Origin: Rothia halotolerans | GTDB taxonomy: Bacteria; Actinomycetota; Actinomycetes; Actinomycetales; Micrococcaceae | Reading direction: 5' to 3' | Assembly (NCBI RefSeq): GCF_004136635.1 | Contig: NZ_NOIU01000001.1 | Coordinates: 930,001 to 994,000, forward strand | DNA length: 64,000 bases | Shown: piece after piece, positions 16,864 through 25,780 of the stretch | Layout: the number at the start of each line of letters is the position of its first letter | Position numbering within the stretch: position 1 is the first letter of the stretch | Notes under the pieces: generated by a model | What the model was told of the DNA's origin: nothing | The model's input: only the letters and a program-made list of their open reading frames with translations | Database searches by the model: none | Made by a program: the position numbers and the translations under genes

Positions 16864-17661
16864 TCACAGCACTCGGGAGAGGAAGGCCCGGGTGCGCTCG
16901 TGCTGCGGGTCGTCGATCACCGCATGGGGCGGGCCCTGTTCGATGATCTCGCCGTTGTCCATGAAGACCACCCGGTCGGCGACCTCGCGGGCGAAGCCGA
17001 TCTCGTGGGTCACCACGATCATGGTCAGCCCCTGCTGGGCCAGCTTCTTCATGACCTCCAGGACGTCGCCCACCAGCTCGGGGTCCAGGGCCGAGGTGGG
17101 CTCGTCGAAGAGCATGAGCGCCGGGTCCATGGCCAGGGCCCGGGCGATCGCGACCCGCTGCTGCTGACCGCCGGAGAGCTGGCCGGGGTACGCCGAGGCG
17201 CGGTCCTTCAGCCCCACGGTGTCCAGCAGCTCCAGGGCCCGCTCCCGGGCCTTCCGGGAGGCGACGTGCCGGACCAGGCGCGGGGCGTGCGTGATGTTCT
17301 CCAGCACCGTCATGTGCGGGAAGAGGTTGAAGCGCTGGAAGACCATGCCCATGGTGCGGCGCTGCCGCGCGAGCTCGGCCTCCTTCAGCTCCCGGAGGGC
17401 GCCCGCCGAGCGCGCGTCCTTGCGGAAGCCGATGACCTCCTCGTCCACGATGACGAAGCCGGAGCTCGGCTTCTCGATGTGGTTGATGCACCGCAGCAGC
17501 GTCGACTTCCCCGAGCCGGAGGGGCCCAGGATGCAGACCACCTCGCCGGAGGCGATCTTCAGGTCGATGCCGCGCAGCACCTCGTTGGAGCCGTACGACT
17601 TGCGGATCTTCTCGAGCCTGACCAGCGGGTCCGTGCTCGTCGCGGTATCGGTGGTGCTCAC
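16864..17661 (-). CDS. Amino acid ABC transporter ATP-binding protein
   Basis: 265 residues from GTG 17661, with GGAGG five bases upstream. Walker A is GPSGSGKST, the signature is [17 protein letters not shown], Walker B is [13 protein letters not shown], and the switch histidine is in MIVVTHE. It is a GlnQ-type polar amino acid ATPase. The start overlaps the stop of the permease gene in GTGA, so the two are translationally coupled. Confidence 0.95.
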   Translation of the reverse strand: MSTTDTATSTDPLVRLEKIRKSYGSNEVLRGIDLKIASGEVVCILGPSGSGKSTLLRCINHIEKPSSGFVIVDEEVIGFRKDARSAGALRELKEAELARQRRTMGMVFQRFNLFPHMTVLENITHAPRLVRHVASRKARERALELLDTVGLKDRASAYPGQLSGGQQQRVAIARALAMDPALMLFDEPTSALDPELVGDVLEVMKKLAQQGLTMIVVTHEIGFAREVADRVVFMDNGEIIEQGPPHAVIDDPQHERTRAFLSRVL

Positions 17662-18560
17662 GGGTTCCTCCTGGAGGTGCCGAGGACGGTCTGGATGCGG
17701 CTGAGCAGCCCGACGCCGGCGGTCTGCGCCGCGTGCCCCCGGCCGAAGTGCCTCTCGATGTAGTACTGGACGATCGAGAGGACCGAGACCGCCAGCAGGT
17801 ACCAGATGGCCGTGACGATCAGCAGCTCGATGATGAGGTTGTTGACGAGGTAGATGTGCTGGGCCTCGTTGAGGATCTCGGTGGCGCCGATCGCGGAGGC
17901 CAGCGACGTCGTCTTGAGCATGCCGATGGTCTCGTTGCCGATGGGCGGCAGGATCACGCGCATCGCCTGCGGGAGCACCACGGTGCGCATCGAGCTCAGC
18001 CCGGTCAGGCCCAGAGCCTTGGCCGCCTCGTCCTGCCCGCGGTCCACGGAGAGGATGCCGCCGCGCACCACCTCGGAGGTGTACGCCGCCTGGTTGAGCC
18101 CGAGCCCCAGGATGGCCGCGACGATCGGCGTCACGATGTCCACGGTGCGGCCCTCGTAGATACCGGGGATGCCGTAGCGCGGGAAGACGATCGCGATGTT
18201 GAACCACAGCAGCAGCTGCAGGTAGACCGGGGTGCCGCGGAAGAACCAGACGTAGAGCCAGGCGATCCAGCTGACCACGGGGTTGTGGGCCAGGCGCATC
18301 ACGGCGATGAGGATGCCGAGGACGATGCCGATGGCCATCGAGATGACCGTCAGGTAGATCGTCACCATGAAGCCGGTGAGGATCGACTTCGCGGTCAGGT
18401 ACTCCCCGACCGTGGCCCAGTCGATGTCCGCGCGGGCGAAGGCGAGGACGACCGAGAGCAGCAGGAGCACGGTGACCACGGCCGCCACGTACCTGCCGAC
18501 GTGCTTGTTCCGGATGACCCGGTAGGACTCGACGTTCGTTCCGGTGGGGACGGTGCTCAT
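17658..18560 (-). CDS. Amino acid ABC transporter permease (HisM/GlnP type)
   Basis: 300 residues, ATG 18560 overlapping the lyase stop in ATGA. About five to six membrane segments follow a 27-residue cytoplasmic N-terminus. The EAA loop, [33 protein letters not shown], is typical of polar amino acid permeases and docks with the ATPase. The protein is the only permease in the operon, so it probably works as a homodimer. Confidence 0.94.
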   Translation of the reverse strand: MSTVPTGTNVESYRVIRNKHVGRYVAAVVTVLLLLSVVLAFARADIDWATVGEYLTAKSILTGFMVTIYLTVISMAIGIVLGILIAVMRLAHNPVVSWIAWLYVWFFRGTPVYLQLLLWFNIAIVFPRYGIPGIYEGRTVDIVTPIVAAILGLGLNQAAYTSEVVRGGILSVDRGQDEAAKALGLTGLSSMRTVVLPQAMRVILPPIGNETIGMLKTTSLASAIGATEILNEAQHIYLVNNLIIELLIVTAIWYLLAVSVLSIVQYYIERHFGRGHAAQTAGVGLLSRIQTVLGTSRRNP

Positions 18561-20008
18561 TGCGGTGACCTGCCGTTCTGGGATGCGCTGCGGGAAGCTT
18601 CGAGGAGGTCGGCGAGCGCGGCCTGCTGCTCGCGGACCCGCTCCGGGGAGGTGCCGTTGGCCCCGGTCCGCCGGGCGACCGCGGACTCCAGCGTCAGGCG
18701 CTCCAGCACCTCCGGGGTCAGCCGCTCGTCGATCGCCCGGAGGTCCTCGGCGGTGAGGTCCTCCAGCCCGATGTCGCGGGCCTCGCAGTGCACCACGGAG
18801 CGGCCGGCGACGTCGTGCGCCTCGCTGAACGGCAGGCCCTGCTCGGCCAGCCAGTCGGCGATCTCGGTGGCGAGCGTGAAGCCCTGGACGGCCTGCCGAC
18901 GCATGGCCCCGGCGTCGAACCCCACGGTGCGGACCAGCCCGGTCAGGGCCGGGAGGATCGTGCGGAGAGTCCCGGCGGTGTCGAAGACGTAGTGCTTGTC
19001 CTCGGAGAGGTCGCGGTTGTAGGCGAAGGGGAGGGACTTCAGGGTGGCGAGCATGCCGGAGAGGTTGGCGATCAGCCGGCCGGTCTTGCCGCGGGCGAGC
19101 TCGGCGATGTCCGGGTTCTTCTTCTGCGGCATGATCGAGGAGCCGGTGGACCAGGCGTCGTCCAGCCGCGCCCAGCCGAACTGCTGAGAGGACCAGAGGC
19201 AGATCTCCTCGCACAGGCGGGAGAGGTCGGCGCCCAGCATCGCGCCGGCGTAGAGGAAGTCGACGACGTGGTCGCGGCTGGAGACGGCGTCGATGGAGTT
19301 GCGCACGACGTCGTCGTACCCCATGTCCGCCGCCATGGCCCGCTGGTCCCCGGCCAGGGTGGAGCCTGCCATCGCGGCCGCCCCGAGCGGCGAGGCCATG
19401 CAGGCCAGCCGGGCGTTCTCGAGGCGGGTGAGGTCCCGGGCCAGCGGGAAGGCGTGGGCCAGCAGCTGCTGGGAGAAGAGGATGGGCTGCGCGTTCTGCA
19501 GGTGGGTGAACCCCGGCGCGACGACGCCCTCGACCTCCCGGGACCGGGCCAGCAGGGTCTCGGTCAGCTCCCGCACGCCCTCGGCGATCTCGGGGATCAC
19601 GCGGCGCAGGTGCAGGCGGAGGTCGTTGGCGGTCTGGTCGTTGCGGGAGCGGCCAGCCCGGATCTTCCCGCCCAGGGGCCCGAGCCGGGCGATGAGCTCG
19701 CGCTCGAGGTAGCCGTGCACGTCCTCGTCCTGCGGCAGAGGGCGGATGGCGCCCTCGCGGTGGTCGACCACCAGCTGCTCGAGGGCGGCGGCGATGCTCG
19801 CGCGCTCCTCGCCGGTGATGATCCCGGCCCGCTCCAGCTCCCCCGCGTGGGCCAGCGAGCCGGCGACGTCCTCGGGGACCAGGGAGAAGTACTGCTCCGG
19901 GGAGCGGGAGAGGCGCTCCAGGGCGGGTGCGCTGGCGCCGGTGAACCGGCCTCCCCAGAGCTTGCCCTCCGCGTGGGCTCCACCGTCATGTACGTGTGTG
20001 TCCGTCAC
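18557..20008 (-). CDS. Argininosuccinate lyase-family C-N lyase
   Basis: 483 residues from GTG 20008 (GAGAGGCGAG just upstream); ATG 20041 in frame lies inside a palindromic operator and lacks a site. The fumarase/aspartase superfamily signature [12 protein letters not shown] and the FTHLQNAQP catalytic histidine segment are intact. Some substrate-side positions differ from actinobacterial ArgH as I remember it: [17 protein letters not shown] here, against GRSRNDQVAT followed by a different stretch. It heads a GntR-controlled operon with an amino acid importer and two amide-hydrolase-like proteins, not an arginine operon. It may release fumarate from an N-substituted aspartate, as EDDS lyase does. 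True ArgH remains possible. Confidence 0.8.
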   Translation of the reverse strand: MTDTHVHDGGAHAEGKLWGGRFTGASAPALERLSRSPEQYFSLVPEDVAGSLAHAGELERAGIITGEERASIAAALEQLVVDHREGAIRPLPQDEDVHGYLERELIARLGPLGGKIRAGRSRNDQTANDLRLHLRRVIPEIAEGVRELTETLLARSREVEGVVAPGFTHLQNAQPILFSQQLLAHAFPLARDLTRLENARLACMASPLGAAAMAGSTLAGDQRAMAADMGYDDVVRNSIDAVSSRDHVVDFLYAGAMLGADLSRLCEEICLWSSQQFGWARLDDAWSTGSSIMPQKKNPDIAELARGKTGRLIANLSGMLATLKSLPFAYNRDLSEDKHYVFDTAGTLRTILPALTGLVRTVGFDAGAMRRQAVQGFTLATEIADWLAEQGLPFSEAHDVAGRSVVHCEARDIGLEDLTAEDLRAIDERLTPEVLERLTLESAVARRTGANGTSPERVREQQAALADLLEASRSASQNGRSPQ

Positions 20009-20026
20009 CGTCTCGCCTCTCGATCC

Positions 20027-20045
20027 ATAATTGTCATACAATTAT
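20027..20045. promoter_or_regulatory. GntR operator 1, ATAATTGT-CAT-ACAATTAT
   Basis: A perfect 8-bp inverted repeat with a 3-bp centre contains TTGT-N3-ACAA, the classic GntR/FCD-family half-site pattern. It lies between the divergent lyase and GntR genes, right before the lyase start. Confidence 0.8.
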
Positions 20046-20083
20046 TCGTACAGTCTGGTGGCACAGGTCACTCATGTCAAGAG

Positions 20084-20098
20084 GATTGTACGACAATC
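20084..20098. promoter_or_regulatory. GntR operator 2, GATTGT-ACG-ACAATC
   Basis: A perfect 15-base palindrome with the same TTGT-N3-ACAA core as operator 1; the centres are 55 bp apart. It lies 17 bp before the GntR start, so it suits autorepression, and the pair may loop or bind cooperatively. Confidence 0.8.
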
Positions 20099-20114
20099 GG
20101 GAGAGTTTACTCAG

Positions 20115-20843
20115 ATGAAACAGAATTCGCGGAACGACGCGGCCTCGCCCGCGGCTCCCCTCGCGCCGGTGGGCTCCTCCCCGGAACGCCCGGCCCCGGG
20201 GACGGACTCCTCCCCGGTGACCGCCGAGATCGTCCGCAGGGTCCGCGCCGCGATCGTCGAGGGGACCCTGGGCTCGGGGGCCGAGCTGACGGAGAAGTGG
20301 CTGACGCAGACCTACGGCTCCTCGCGCACCACCGCCCGGGACGTGCTGCGGCTGCTGGCCAAGGAGCGGCTGGTGGAGCTGCGCCCTTACCGCAGCGCCC
20401 GGGTGCGCTCCTTCACCGGGCGGGAGATCGAGGACATCTTCGAGGCGCGCCTACTCCTGGAGGGTCACGCGGCCCGCGGTTGCGCCTCGGCCTCGGGAGA
20501 AGCCCTGGAGGCCCTGCGGAAGGCGCTGGAGGCCTACGTGGACGTCGTCGGCGGCGACGACGTCATGGAGACCTCGGGGGCCCACCGCGACCTCCACGTC
20601 GCCCTGGTCGCGACCACCGGGAACACCGCCCTGATGCGCTGCGAGGACGACCTCATGCTCGACTCGACCCTGATCGTGGAGGTCGTCAACTTCAAGAGGG
20701 ACGACATCGCCAAGATGCGCCGCGAACACGAGCGGCTCGCAGCCGCTTTTCTGGAGCGCGACGCCGAGCGTGCCGAGCAGCTGGTGCGCGAACACCTGCG
20801 GATGGTCAGCAGGGCCGCCAAGGACGACGTCGACGCCGTCTGA
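20115..20843 (+). CDS. GntR-family (FCD subfamily) transcriptional regulator
   Basis: 242 residues from ATG 20115, behind GGGAGAG. After a Pro/Ala-rich leader of about 35 residues comes the winged helix (VRAAIVEGTLGSGAELTEKWLTQTYGSSRTTARDVLRLLAKERLVELRPYR). The C-terminal FCD domain has EARLLLEGHAARG and the metal-ligand pattern D/H at AHRDLHVALV and REHERLAAAF. It is divergent from the lyase-transporter-hydrolase operon and probably represses it until the substrate or a breakdown product binds. Confidence 0.92.
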   Translation: MKQNSRNDAASPAAPLAPVGSSPERPAPGTDSSPVTAEIVRRVRAAIVEGTLGSGAELTEKWLTQTYGSSRTTARDVLRLLAKERLVELRPYRSARVRSFTGREIEDIFEARLLLEGHAARGCASASGEALEALRKALEAYVDVVGGDDVMETSGAHRDLHVALVATTGNTALMRCEDDLMLDSTLIVEVVNFKRDDIAKMRREHERLAAAFLERDAERAEQLVREHLRMVSRAAKDDVDAV

Positions 20844-20933
20844 GCCGGACCGCGTCGGGCCCGGCGGATCGAGCCGCGATGAGAGGGCGGCACGCGCCGG
20901 CCGGGGAGATCCCGGAGCGCGCCTCATGTGCCC

Positions 20934-21863
20934 CTAGATCTCCGCGACCATCAGCGGATCCGACGTCGGGCTCTCGGACCCCCCCTCGGGCTCGACCGTG
21001 ACGGCGAGCGCCTGGGCGCCCTCGAGGTCGCCGTCCACCCAGACGCCGGCCGCCCCGGCGTCGAAGGTCGCGTCGGGCACCGGAGTGCCGTCCTCCATGA
21101 GCCACAGCTGGTACTGCCTGCCCTCGCCCGGGTCGGCCACGCCGGAGGCCACGAGCAGGACTGCGTCGCGGTCGCGGGAGGCGATCACGGTCGCCGTCCC
21201 GCCGCCGTCCATCTCGACGTGCCGCACGGCGACGTCGGCCGCGGCGAGCAGGCGCTCCTGGCGCTGCCGCTCCTGCTCATGCTCCTGCGCGACGACCCGC
21301 TGCTCCTGCTGGCCCGAGTGCTGGCCCAGCGCCCAGCCGCCCAGGGCCACGCCGGGGACGACCACCGCGGCCGCGGCCGCCAGGACCCAGCGGCCGCGGC
21401 GGCGTCGGGCGTCCAGGGAGTGCACGGCGGCCGTCGCCTGCGGGTCCGCGTGCCGCGGGCCCGTCGGAGCGGACGTCGCGGGGGAGGATGCGGTGCCCGC
21501 CGCGTCCTGGTCGGCCGCGGTCGACGCGCGGGCGGAGGCGGTGTCGTCCTCGCGGTCCGCGGAGGAAGAGGCGACGACGGTGCCGGAGGCTCCCTCGACC
21601 TCCCCGGCATCGGGCCGCGTCGCACGGATGGCCCCCAGGACGCTCTCGCGCAGCTCGGGCGGCGGATCCACCGCGGCGGCGCCCGCCAGCTCGGCGCCGG
21701 TCTCCCGGAAGGAGTCGACCTCCTCGCGGCACCGGGTGCAGCCGGCGAGGTGCTCCTCGAAGGCCCGGGCCTCGGCGGCGTCGAGGGCGTCGACGGCGTA
21801 GAGCACGGCGTCCGCGTGGACGTCGTCGGCCCGGCCGCTCCCATCAGCTCGTTCGTTCACCAT
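20934..21863 (-). CDS. rskA: Anti-sigma-K factor RskA-like membrane protein
   Basis: 309 residues. The N-terminal zinc-finger anti-sigma domain has HLAGCTRCREEV (HxxxCxxC). A Ser/Ala/Thr-rich cytoplasmic linker follows (residues 70-140), then one membrane segment (WVLAAAAAVVVPGVALGGWALG), then the extracellular RskA domain with GRQYQLWLMEDGTPVPDATF. It holds the sigma factor inactive until cut by regulated proteolysis. Its start overlaps the sigma gene stop by 7 bp. Confidence 0.92.
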   Translation of the reverse strand: MVNERADGSGRADDVHADAVLYAVDALDAAEARAFEEHLAGCTRCREEVDSFRETGAELAGAAAVDPPPELRESVLGAIRATRPDAGEVEGASGTVVASSSADREDDTASARASTAADQDAAGTASSPATSAPTGPRHADPQATAAVHSLDARRRRGRWVLAAAAAVVVPGVALGGWALGQHSGQQEQRVVAQEHEQERQRQERLLAAADVAVRHVEMDGGGTATVIASRDRDAVLLVASGVADPGEGRQYQLWLMEDGTPVPDATFDAGAAGVWVDGDLEGAQALAVTVEPEGGSESPTSDPLMVAEI

Positions 21864-22471
21864 CTCTCCCCCAATGCCGCCCGCAGGCCGACCAGCCCGT
21901 CCCGGATGCGGGACTTGGCCGTGCCCAACGGTATGTCTAAGCGCTCGGCCACCTCACGGTGACTGTAGCCGCGGAAGTACACCAGGCAGACGGCCTCCCG
22001 CTGGATCCGGCTCAGGTGCTCCAGGCCGGCGCGGACCTCGCCCTCGTCCAGCGTCCTCTCCACCTGACCCCAGGTGGAGTCGCCGGGGCCGGGCTCCGCG
22101 CGGTCCGCCTCGTACCGCTCCTCGCGGTCGCGCTCCCGCTGGCTGGAGCGGACCCTGTCCACCGCCCGCCGGTGCGCCATCGTGCACAGCCAGGCCCTGA
22201 CGCTGCCCCGCTCGGGGTCGAAGCGCGCCGACTGCTGCCAGGCCATGAGGTACACCTCCTGGACGACCTCCGCCGCGAGATCCCGCGAGCGCAGCATGCG
22301 GAGCACGACGCCGTACACGAGCGAGGCCGTCGCGTCGTAGAGCTGCGCGAAGGCTCCCTCGTCACTCGTGGCGCTGCGACGCACCAGCTCGGCATGGGAC
22401 GCCTCACCGACCGCGGCGGACCCCTCCGAGGGTCCGTCGCCGCCGTCCGGGGCGTCGGGGCCTGAGCTCAC
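21857..22471 (-). CDS. sigK: ECF sigma factor, SigK-like
   Basis: 204 residues from GTG 22471. Codons upstream in frame would run through the promoter and are unlikely. Region 2 is seen in LYDATASLVYGVVLRMLRSRDLAAEVVQEVYLMAWQQ and region 4 in YFRGYSHREVAERLDIPLGTAKSRIRDGL. Linkage with an RskA protein places it in the SigK group. Its own promoter region carries the same motif as that of the divergent CHRD-protein gene, so it is probably self-activated. Confidence 0.9.
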   Translation of the reverse strand: MSSGPDAPDGGDGPSEGSAAVGEASHAELVRRSATSDEGAFAQLYDATASLVYGVVLRMLRSRDLAAEVVQEVYLMAWQQSARFDPERGSVRAWLCTMAHRRAVDRVRSSQRERDREERYEADRAEPGPGDSTWGQVERTLDEGEVRAGLEHLSRIQREAVCLVYFRGYSHREVAERLDIPLGTAKSRIRDGLVGLRAALGERW

Positions 22472-22583
22472 GTGTTCTCGCTCTCCGCTGCGTGGTGGGG
22501 TGTCCGCCGGGAGGCGGTGCGCCCATCGAACTATGCCATATGTCACCTCGGCCTTCGACGGGCCTCGCCGCCTCATGCCCATA

Positions 22584-22610
22584 GTTCGGCACCGGGGGAA
22601 AGGGAGATGG
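22584..22610 (-). promoter_or_regulatory. SigK-type promoter of sigK-rskA
   Basis: Read on the minus strand: CCATCT, 15 bases, then CCGAAC. It agrees with the published mycobacterial SigK consensus CCATCC/CCGAAT as I recall it, with a slightly shorter spacer. The extended -10 CGGTGCCGAAC is identical to that of the divergent promoter at 22746-22772. Confidence 0.7.
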
Positions 22611-22745
22611 GTCCGCTCTGCCCGGAAGGTCCCGGGAGGTCCGGGAAGGGCAGCATCGCGCCGACGAGTGCGCGGCTCCCGTCGACGCCGGCGCGCCACG
22701 GAGAGTGCGGCCCAGAGAAATCTCAGAAAAATCACAACGCCCACC

Positions 22746-22772
22746 CATCCACCCCCTCAGCGGTGCCGAACA
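22746..22772 (+). promoter_or_regulatory. SigK-type promoter of the CHRD protein/sortase genes
   Basis: CCATCC at 22746-22751, a 15-base spacer, and CCGAAC at 22767-22772. It shares the 11-base string CGGTGCCGAAC and the exact spacing with the promoter of sigK. The gene start is 57 bp downstream, leaving room for a 5' leader with a GAGGAG site. Confidence 0.72.
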
Positions 22773-22829
22773 TCACACGTACGCTCCGGAACCGGGACGT
22801 ACGCCGCACATACCTGAGGAGAGATTCCG

Positions 22830-23651
22830 ATGCGCACGTCAACGTTCCTCGCAGCACCCGCCCTGGCGCTCGGCGCCCTTGCCATGGCGGCGGCCCCCGC
22901 CGCCGCCCACGAGGGCCACGGAGGCCACGAAGGGGCCTCCACTTACAGCAGCCAGGGGTCCTGGACCTCCATGGCGACCCTGAACTCCATGAACAACAGC
23001 GGCACCACCGGTGACGCGACCGTTCAGGTCGACGGCAACGAGGCCACCGTGACCATGCACGTGCAGGGTGCGGCCGAGACCTTCATGGACGGGCCCTTCC
23101 CGCACGCGCAGCACATCCACATCGGCGCCCAGGGCGTCTGCCCTCCCCCCGAGGCCGACATGAACGGCGACGGCGCCGTGAACGTGGCCGAGGGTCACGA
23201 CTACTACGGCATGATCGCCAGCTCGCTGACCACCGAGGGCGACACCGGCGCCGACTCGGGCCTCGCGGTGGACCGCTTCCCCGGCGGCAGTGAGTACACC
23301 TACGAGCGGACCCTCCAGGTCGACGACGCCACCAAGCAGGCCATCGAGGACGGCACCGCCGTCGTCGTGGTCCACGGCGTGGATCCGATGAACCTCAGCG
23401 AGCAGGCCCAGAACGAGATGAGCGAACTGGACCCGTCGCTGCCGCTGGCCGCGACCCTCCCGGCCGCGTGCGGCACGCTGACGGCCACGCAGATGGACGG
23501 CATGCCGGCCGGTGGCGCCGAGACCGGCGTCGCGCAGGGCACGGACGACACCGCCGCGATCGCGGGCGTGAGCGCCGGTGCCGCCGGCCTGGTCGCCCTC
23601 GGCGGCGGCGCGCTGTACCTGCGTCGTCGTCGCGCGGCGGCGCAGGACTAG
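22830..23651 (+). CDS. CHRD-domain-like surface protein with C-terminal membrane anchor
   Basis: 273 residues. A Sec signal peptide (ALALGALAMAAAPAAAHEG) is followed by a His/Gly-rich start HEGHGGHEG. The body resembles CHRD domains: a TVQVDGNEATVTMHVQG strand pair, then PHAQHIHIG and CPPPEADMNGDGAVNVAEG, where DMNGDG looks like a calcium site. The C-terminus has a hydrophobic helix (AGVSAGAAGLVALGGGALYL) and RRRR, but I see no clear LPxTG. It is the probable target of the SigK homologue and lies 21 bp before the sortase gene. His-rich ends suggest metal (copper?) contact; that is conjecture. Confidence 0.8.
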   Translation: MRTSTFLAAPALALGALAMAAAPAAAHEGHGGHEGASTYSSQGSWTSMATLNSMNNSGTTGDATVQVDGNEATVTMHVQGAAETFMDGPFPHAQHIHIGAQGVCPPPEADMNGDGAVNVAEGHDYYGMIASSLTTEGDTGADSGLAVDRFPGGSEYTYERTLQVDDATKQAIEDGTAVVVVHGVDPMNLSEQAQNEMSELDPSLPLAATLPAACGTLTATQMDGMPAGGAETGVAQGTDDTAAIAGVSAGAAGLVALGGGALYLRRRRAAAQD

Positions 23652-23672
23652 CCGGAACGGGCGGACGGCGTC

Positions 23673-24407
23673 ATGACGCGGTCATCGACGGGCGGCCGCG
23701 GGGGCCTCATGGCCTCCGCGGCCGCCGCCGTCCTGCTCCTGGCCGGATGCTCGGCGGGGGCAGGGGACGAGGACGGCGCGGACGCTCCCGCCTCGTCCGC
23801 GGCCTCGCAGTCCGCTGCGGCCGCTCCCGGCGCGGGGCCGACCGCCGCCGCGCCGGGGCCCTCCGAGACGGGTCCTCCCGAAGCTGGCCCCTCCGGGCCG
23901 GCACCCTCCGCCGAGGCGTCGTCGCCGGATGCTCCCGATCCCCCGGCGGTCATGGACCCCTCGCCGCCGACGGCCCTGAGGATCCCCTCGATCGGCGTCG
24001 GGACCCTCACCCTGCACCTGGGCCTGCAGGAGGACGGCGCGCTCGAGGTGCCCCCGGACGGACCCGGCGCACCCGCGAGCTGGTACGAAGGCTCCCCCGT
24101 CCCCGGCGAGCGCGGACCCTCCGTCTTCCTGGGCCACGTCAACGCGACCGACGGCGGGCCCGGCGTCTTCGCGGACCTGCGCTCCCTGGCTCCCGGCGAC
24201 ACCGTGGAAGTGGCCAGGGAGGACGGGTCCACCGCCACGTTCGCCGTGGACCGCGGCGAGGCCTACGCCAAGGACGACTTCCCGACGCTCCAGGTCTACG
24301 GCAACACCGACGACGCCGAGCTGCGCCTGATCACCTGCGACGGCTACGACCCCGCGACCGGCCTGTTCGACGACAACTACGTGGTCTACGCGAGCCTGGT
24401 CCGCTGA
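23673..24407 (+). CDS. Class F sortase (lipoprotein)
   Basis: 244 residues. A lipobox LLLAGC lies near residue 28, followed by an Ala/Pro/Ser-rich linker of about 65 residues. The sortase domain starts at ALRIPSIGVGTLTLHLG; catalytic residues appear as His in FLGHVNAT, Cys in LRLITCDGY, and Arg in YASLVR at the end. Class F sortases are actinobacterial and have few known substrates. Co-transcription with the CHRD-like protein suggests that protein as substrate or partner, although its sorting signal is not obvious. Confidence 0.9.
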   Translation: MTRSSTGGRGGLMASAAAAVLLLAGCSAGAGDEDGADAPASSAASQSAAAAPGAGPTAAAPGPSETGPPEAGPSGPAPSAEASSPDAPDPPAVMDPSPPTALRIPSIGVGTLTLHLGLQEDGALEVPPDGPGAPASWYEGSPVPGERGPSVFLGHVNATDGGPGVFADLRSLAPGDTVEVAREDGSTATFAVDRGEAYAKDDFPTLQVYGNTDDAELRLITCDGYDPATGLFDDNYVVYASLVR

Positions 24408-24408
24408 C

Positions 24409-24452
24409 GCGGCGGCGCGGCGCCTCCCCGGAGGGTCGCACCGCGCCGCCGC
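24409..24452. terminator. Bidirectional hairpin between convergent genes
   Basis: A perfect 12-bp stem, GCGGCGGCGCGG with its complement, encloses a 20-base loop between the sortase gene and the convergent DyP peroxidase gene. It can serve both. Confidence 0.6.
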
Positions 24453-24463
24453 GGGGCTTCGGA

Positions 24464-25771
24464 CTACCCCTCGAAGAGGAAGTCCCCCACGAACCCGCCC
24501 GGGGAGCACCCCGGCGGGATCGCGAACACGCAGGAGCCGATGGGCACGGTCCACATGTTCAGCATGTCCAGCTCGGCGAGCCGCCGCTGGATCGGCAGGA
24601 ACTGCTTCACCGGGTCGGCCTGGTAGGAGGCGAAGATCAGCCCCGACTCGCTCACGCCGCCGGAGTCCGCCCCCTTCCCGGCCAGCCCGCCGGCCGCGCT
24701 GACCGGCAGGTCGTAGTTGTACGGTCTGCGGAGGATCCGCTCCTGCGGCGTCGTCGCGGTGGCGCGCCGGATGTGGGCGTAGTCGGCGATCACGTGGAAG
24801 CCCAGGGGGGTCGTCGCGGAGAGGTCCGCGGGGTCCTCCTCGCGCTCGCCCGTCAGCGGCGCGCCGTTGGAGAGCTTCCGCCCGACGGCGTCCTCCCGCC
24901 CGGGCGCGTCCGCCTCGTCCCACGTGTCCAGGTTCATGTGGATCCGCCGGATCACCAGCGAGGTCCCGCCCGGCGCCCACGGCTCGAGGCCGTCCATCAG
25001 CCCGTACACGACGTCGTCCATGCTGGAGTCCTCCGTGGTGGGGTTGATGGTCCCGTCCACCTGGCCGAAGAGGTTGCGCATGGTGGTCCCCTCCTTCAGC
25101 GAGCCGGAGGCGTTGCGGAACCCCTCCTGGACCCAGCGGACGGTGCCGAAGCCGCGCAGCCCCTTCAGCAGGAGCCGCTGGGCGTGCGCGAGGGTCATCC
25201 TGTCGTCCGAGCAGATCTGCAGCAGCAGGTCGCCGTCGCTGTACTCCTCGCGCAGCCGGTCGATCTGCTCGAAGGCGGGCAGGGGCTTGAGCCACCCGGG
25301 CTTGGCGGAGGGGTCGACGACGTCGAACACCCGCTCCCCGAACCCCACCGTGACGGTGAGGTTGGCGGGGATCTCCGTCAGCTCGGGCTCCTGGTCGGCG
25401 ATCGGCGGCAGGCCCTCGGCGAGGTCGGCGGCGTCGGCGCTCAGCACCTTGAGCATCCGGCGGAGGTCGGCCCGGCCGACGTCCTCGCGGAGGTCGACGG
25501 CGATGAAGTTCCCGTAGGCGGGCGCGGGGGTCACGACGCCGGCCTGCCGCTCCCCGTGGAAGCCGACCCGCGCCTCGGCGAGCGGGGCCGTCGAGGAGGC
25601 GTCCTCGACCTGCGGGTTCCCCCCGCCGCCCGGGAGGCCGCCGCGGCGGACGGTGTCGATGCCGACCGCCGCCGCGGCGCCCGCCGTGGCCGTTGCCCCG
25701 CCGATCAGCGCATTGCGCCGGGTCAGCAGGTTCTTCCTCCCGCTGCCCGGTCCTTTCCTGTCAGCGGTCAT
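24464..25771 (-). CDS. efeB: DyP-type heme peroxidase (EfeB-like), Tat-exported
   Basis: 435 residues. A twin-arginine signal (LLTRRNALIGGATATAGAAAA) starts the protein. The DyP fingerprint GQVDGTINP (GxxDG, catalytic Asp) is near residue 237, the proximal heme histidine lies in DYAHIRRAT, and RILRRPYNYD follows. It uses peroxide, or takes part in iron release from heme as EfeB. No efeU or efeO gene is next to it; instead a copper chaperone gene lies 9 bp upstream, suggesting a metal homeostasis operon. Confidence 0.92.
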   Translation of the reverse strand: MTADRKGPGSGRKNLLTRRNALIGGATATAGAAAAVGIDTVRRGGLPGGGGNPQVEDASSTAPLAEARVGFHGERQAGVVTPAPAYGNFIAVDLREDVGRADLRRMLKVLSADAADLAEGLPPIADQEPELTEIPANLTVTVGFGERVFDVVDPSAKPGWLKPLPAFEQIDRLREEYSDGDLLLQICSDDRMTLAHAQRLLLKGLRGFGTVRWVQEGFRNASGSLKEGTTMRNLFGQVDGTINPTTEDSSMDDVVYGLMDGLEPWAPGGTSLVIRRIHMNLDTWDEADAPGREDAVGRKLSNGAPLTGEREEDPADLSATTPLGFHVIADYAHIRRATATTPQERILRRPYNYDLPVSAAGGLAGKGADSGGVSESGLIFASYQADPVKQFLPIQRRLAELDMLNMWTVPIGSCVFAIPPGCSPGGFVGDFLFEG

Positions 25772-25780
25772 GGGCTGCCC

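Noticed and set aside
18557-20008. Calling this simply argH of arginine biosynthesis
   Set aside because: No arg genes adjoin, the operon is under GntR control with importer and hydrolases, and substrate-side motifs look divergent; kept as the ArgH family without symbol.
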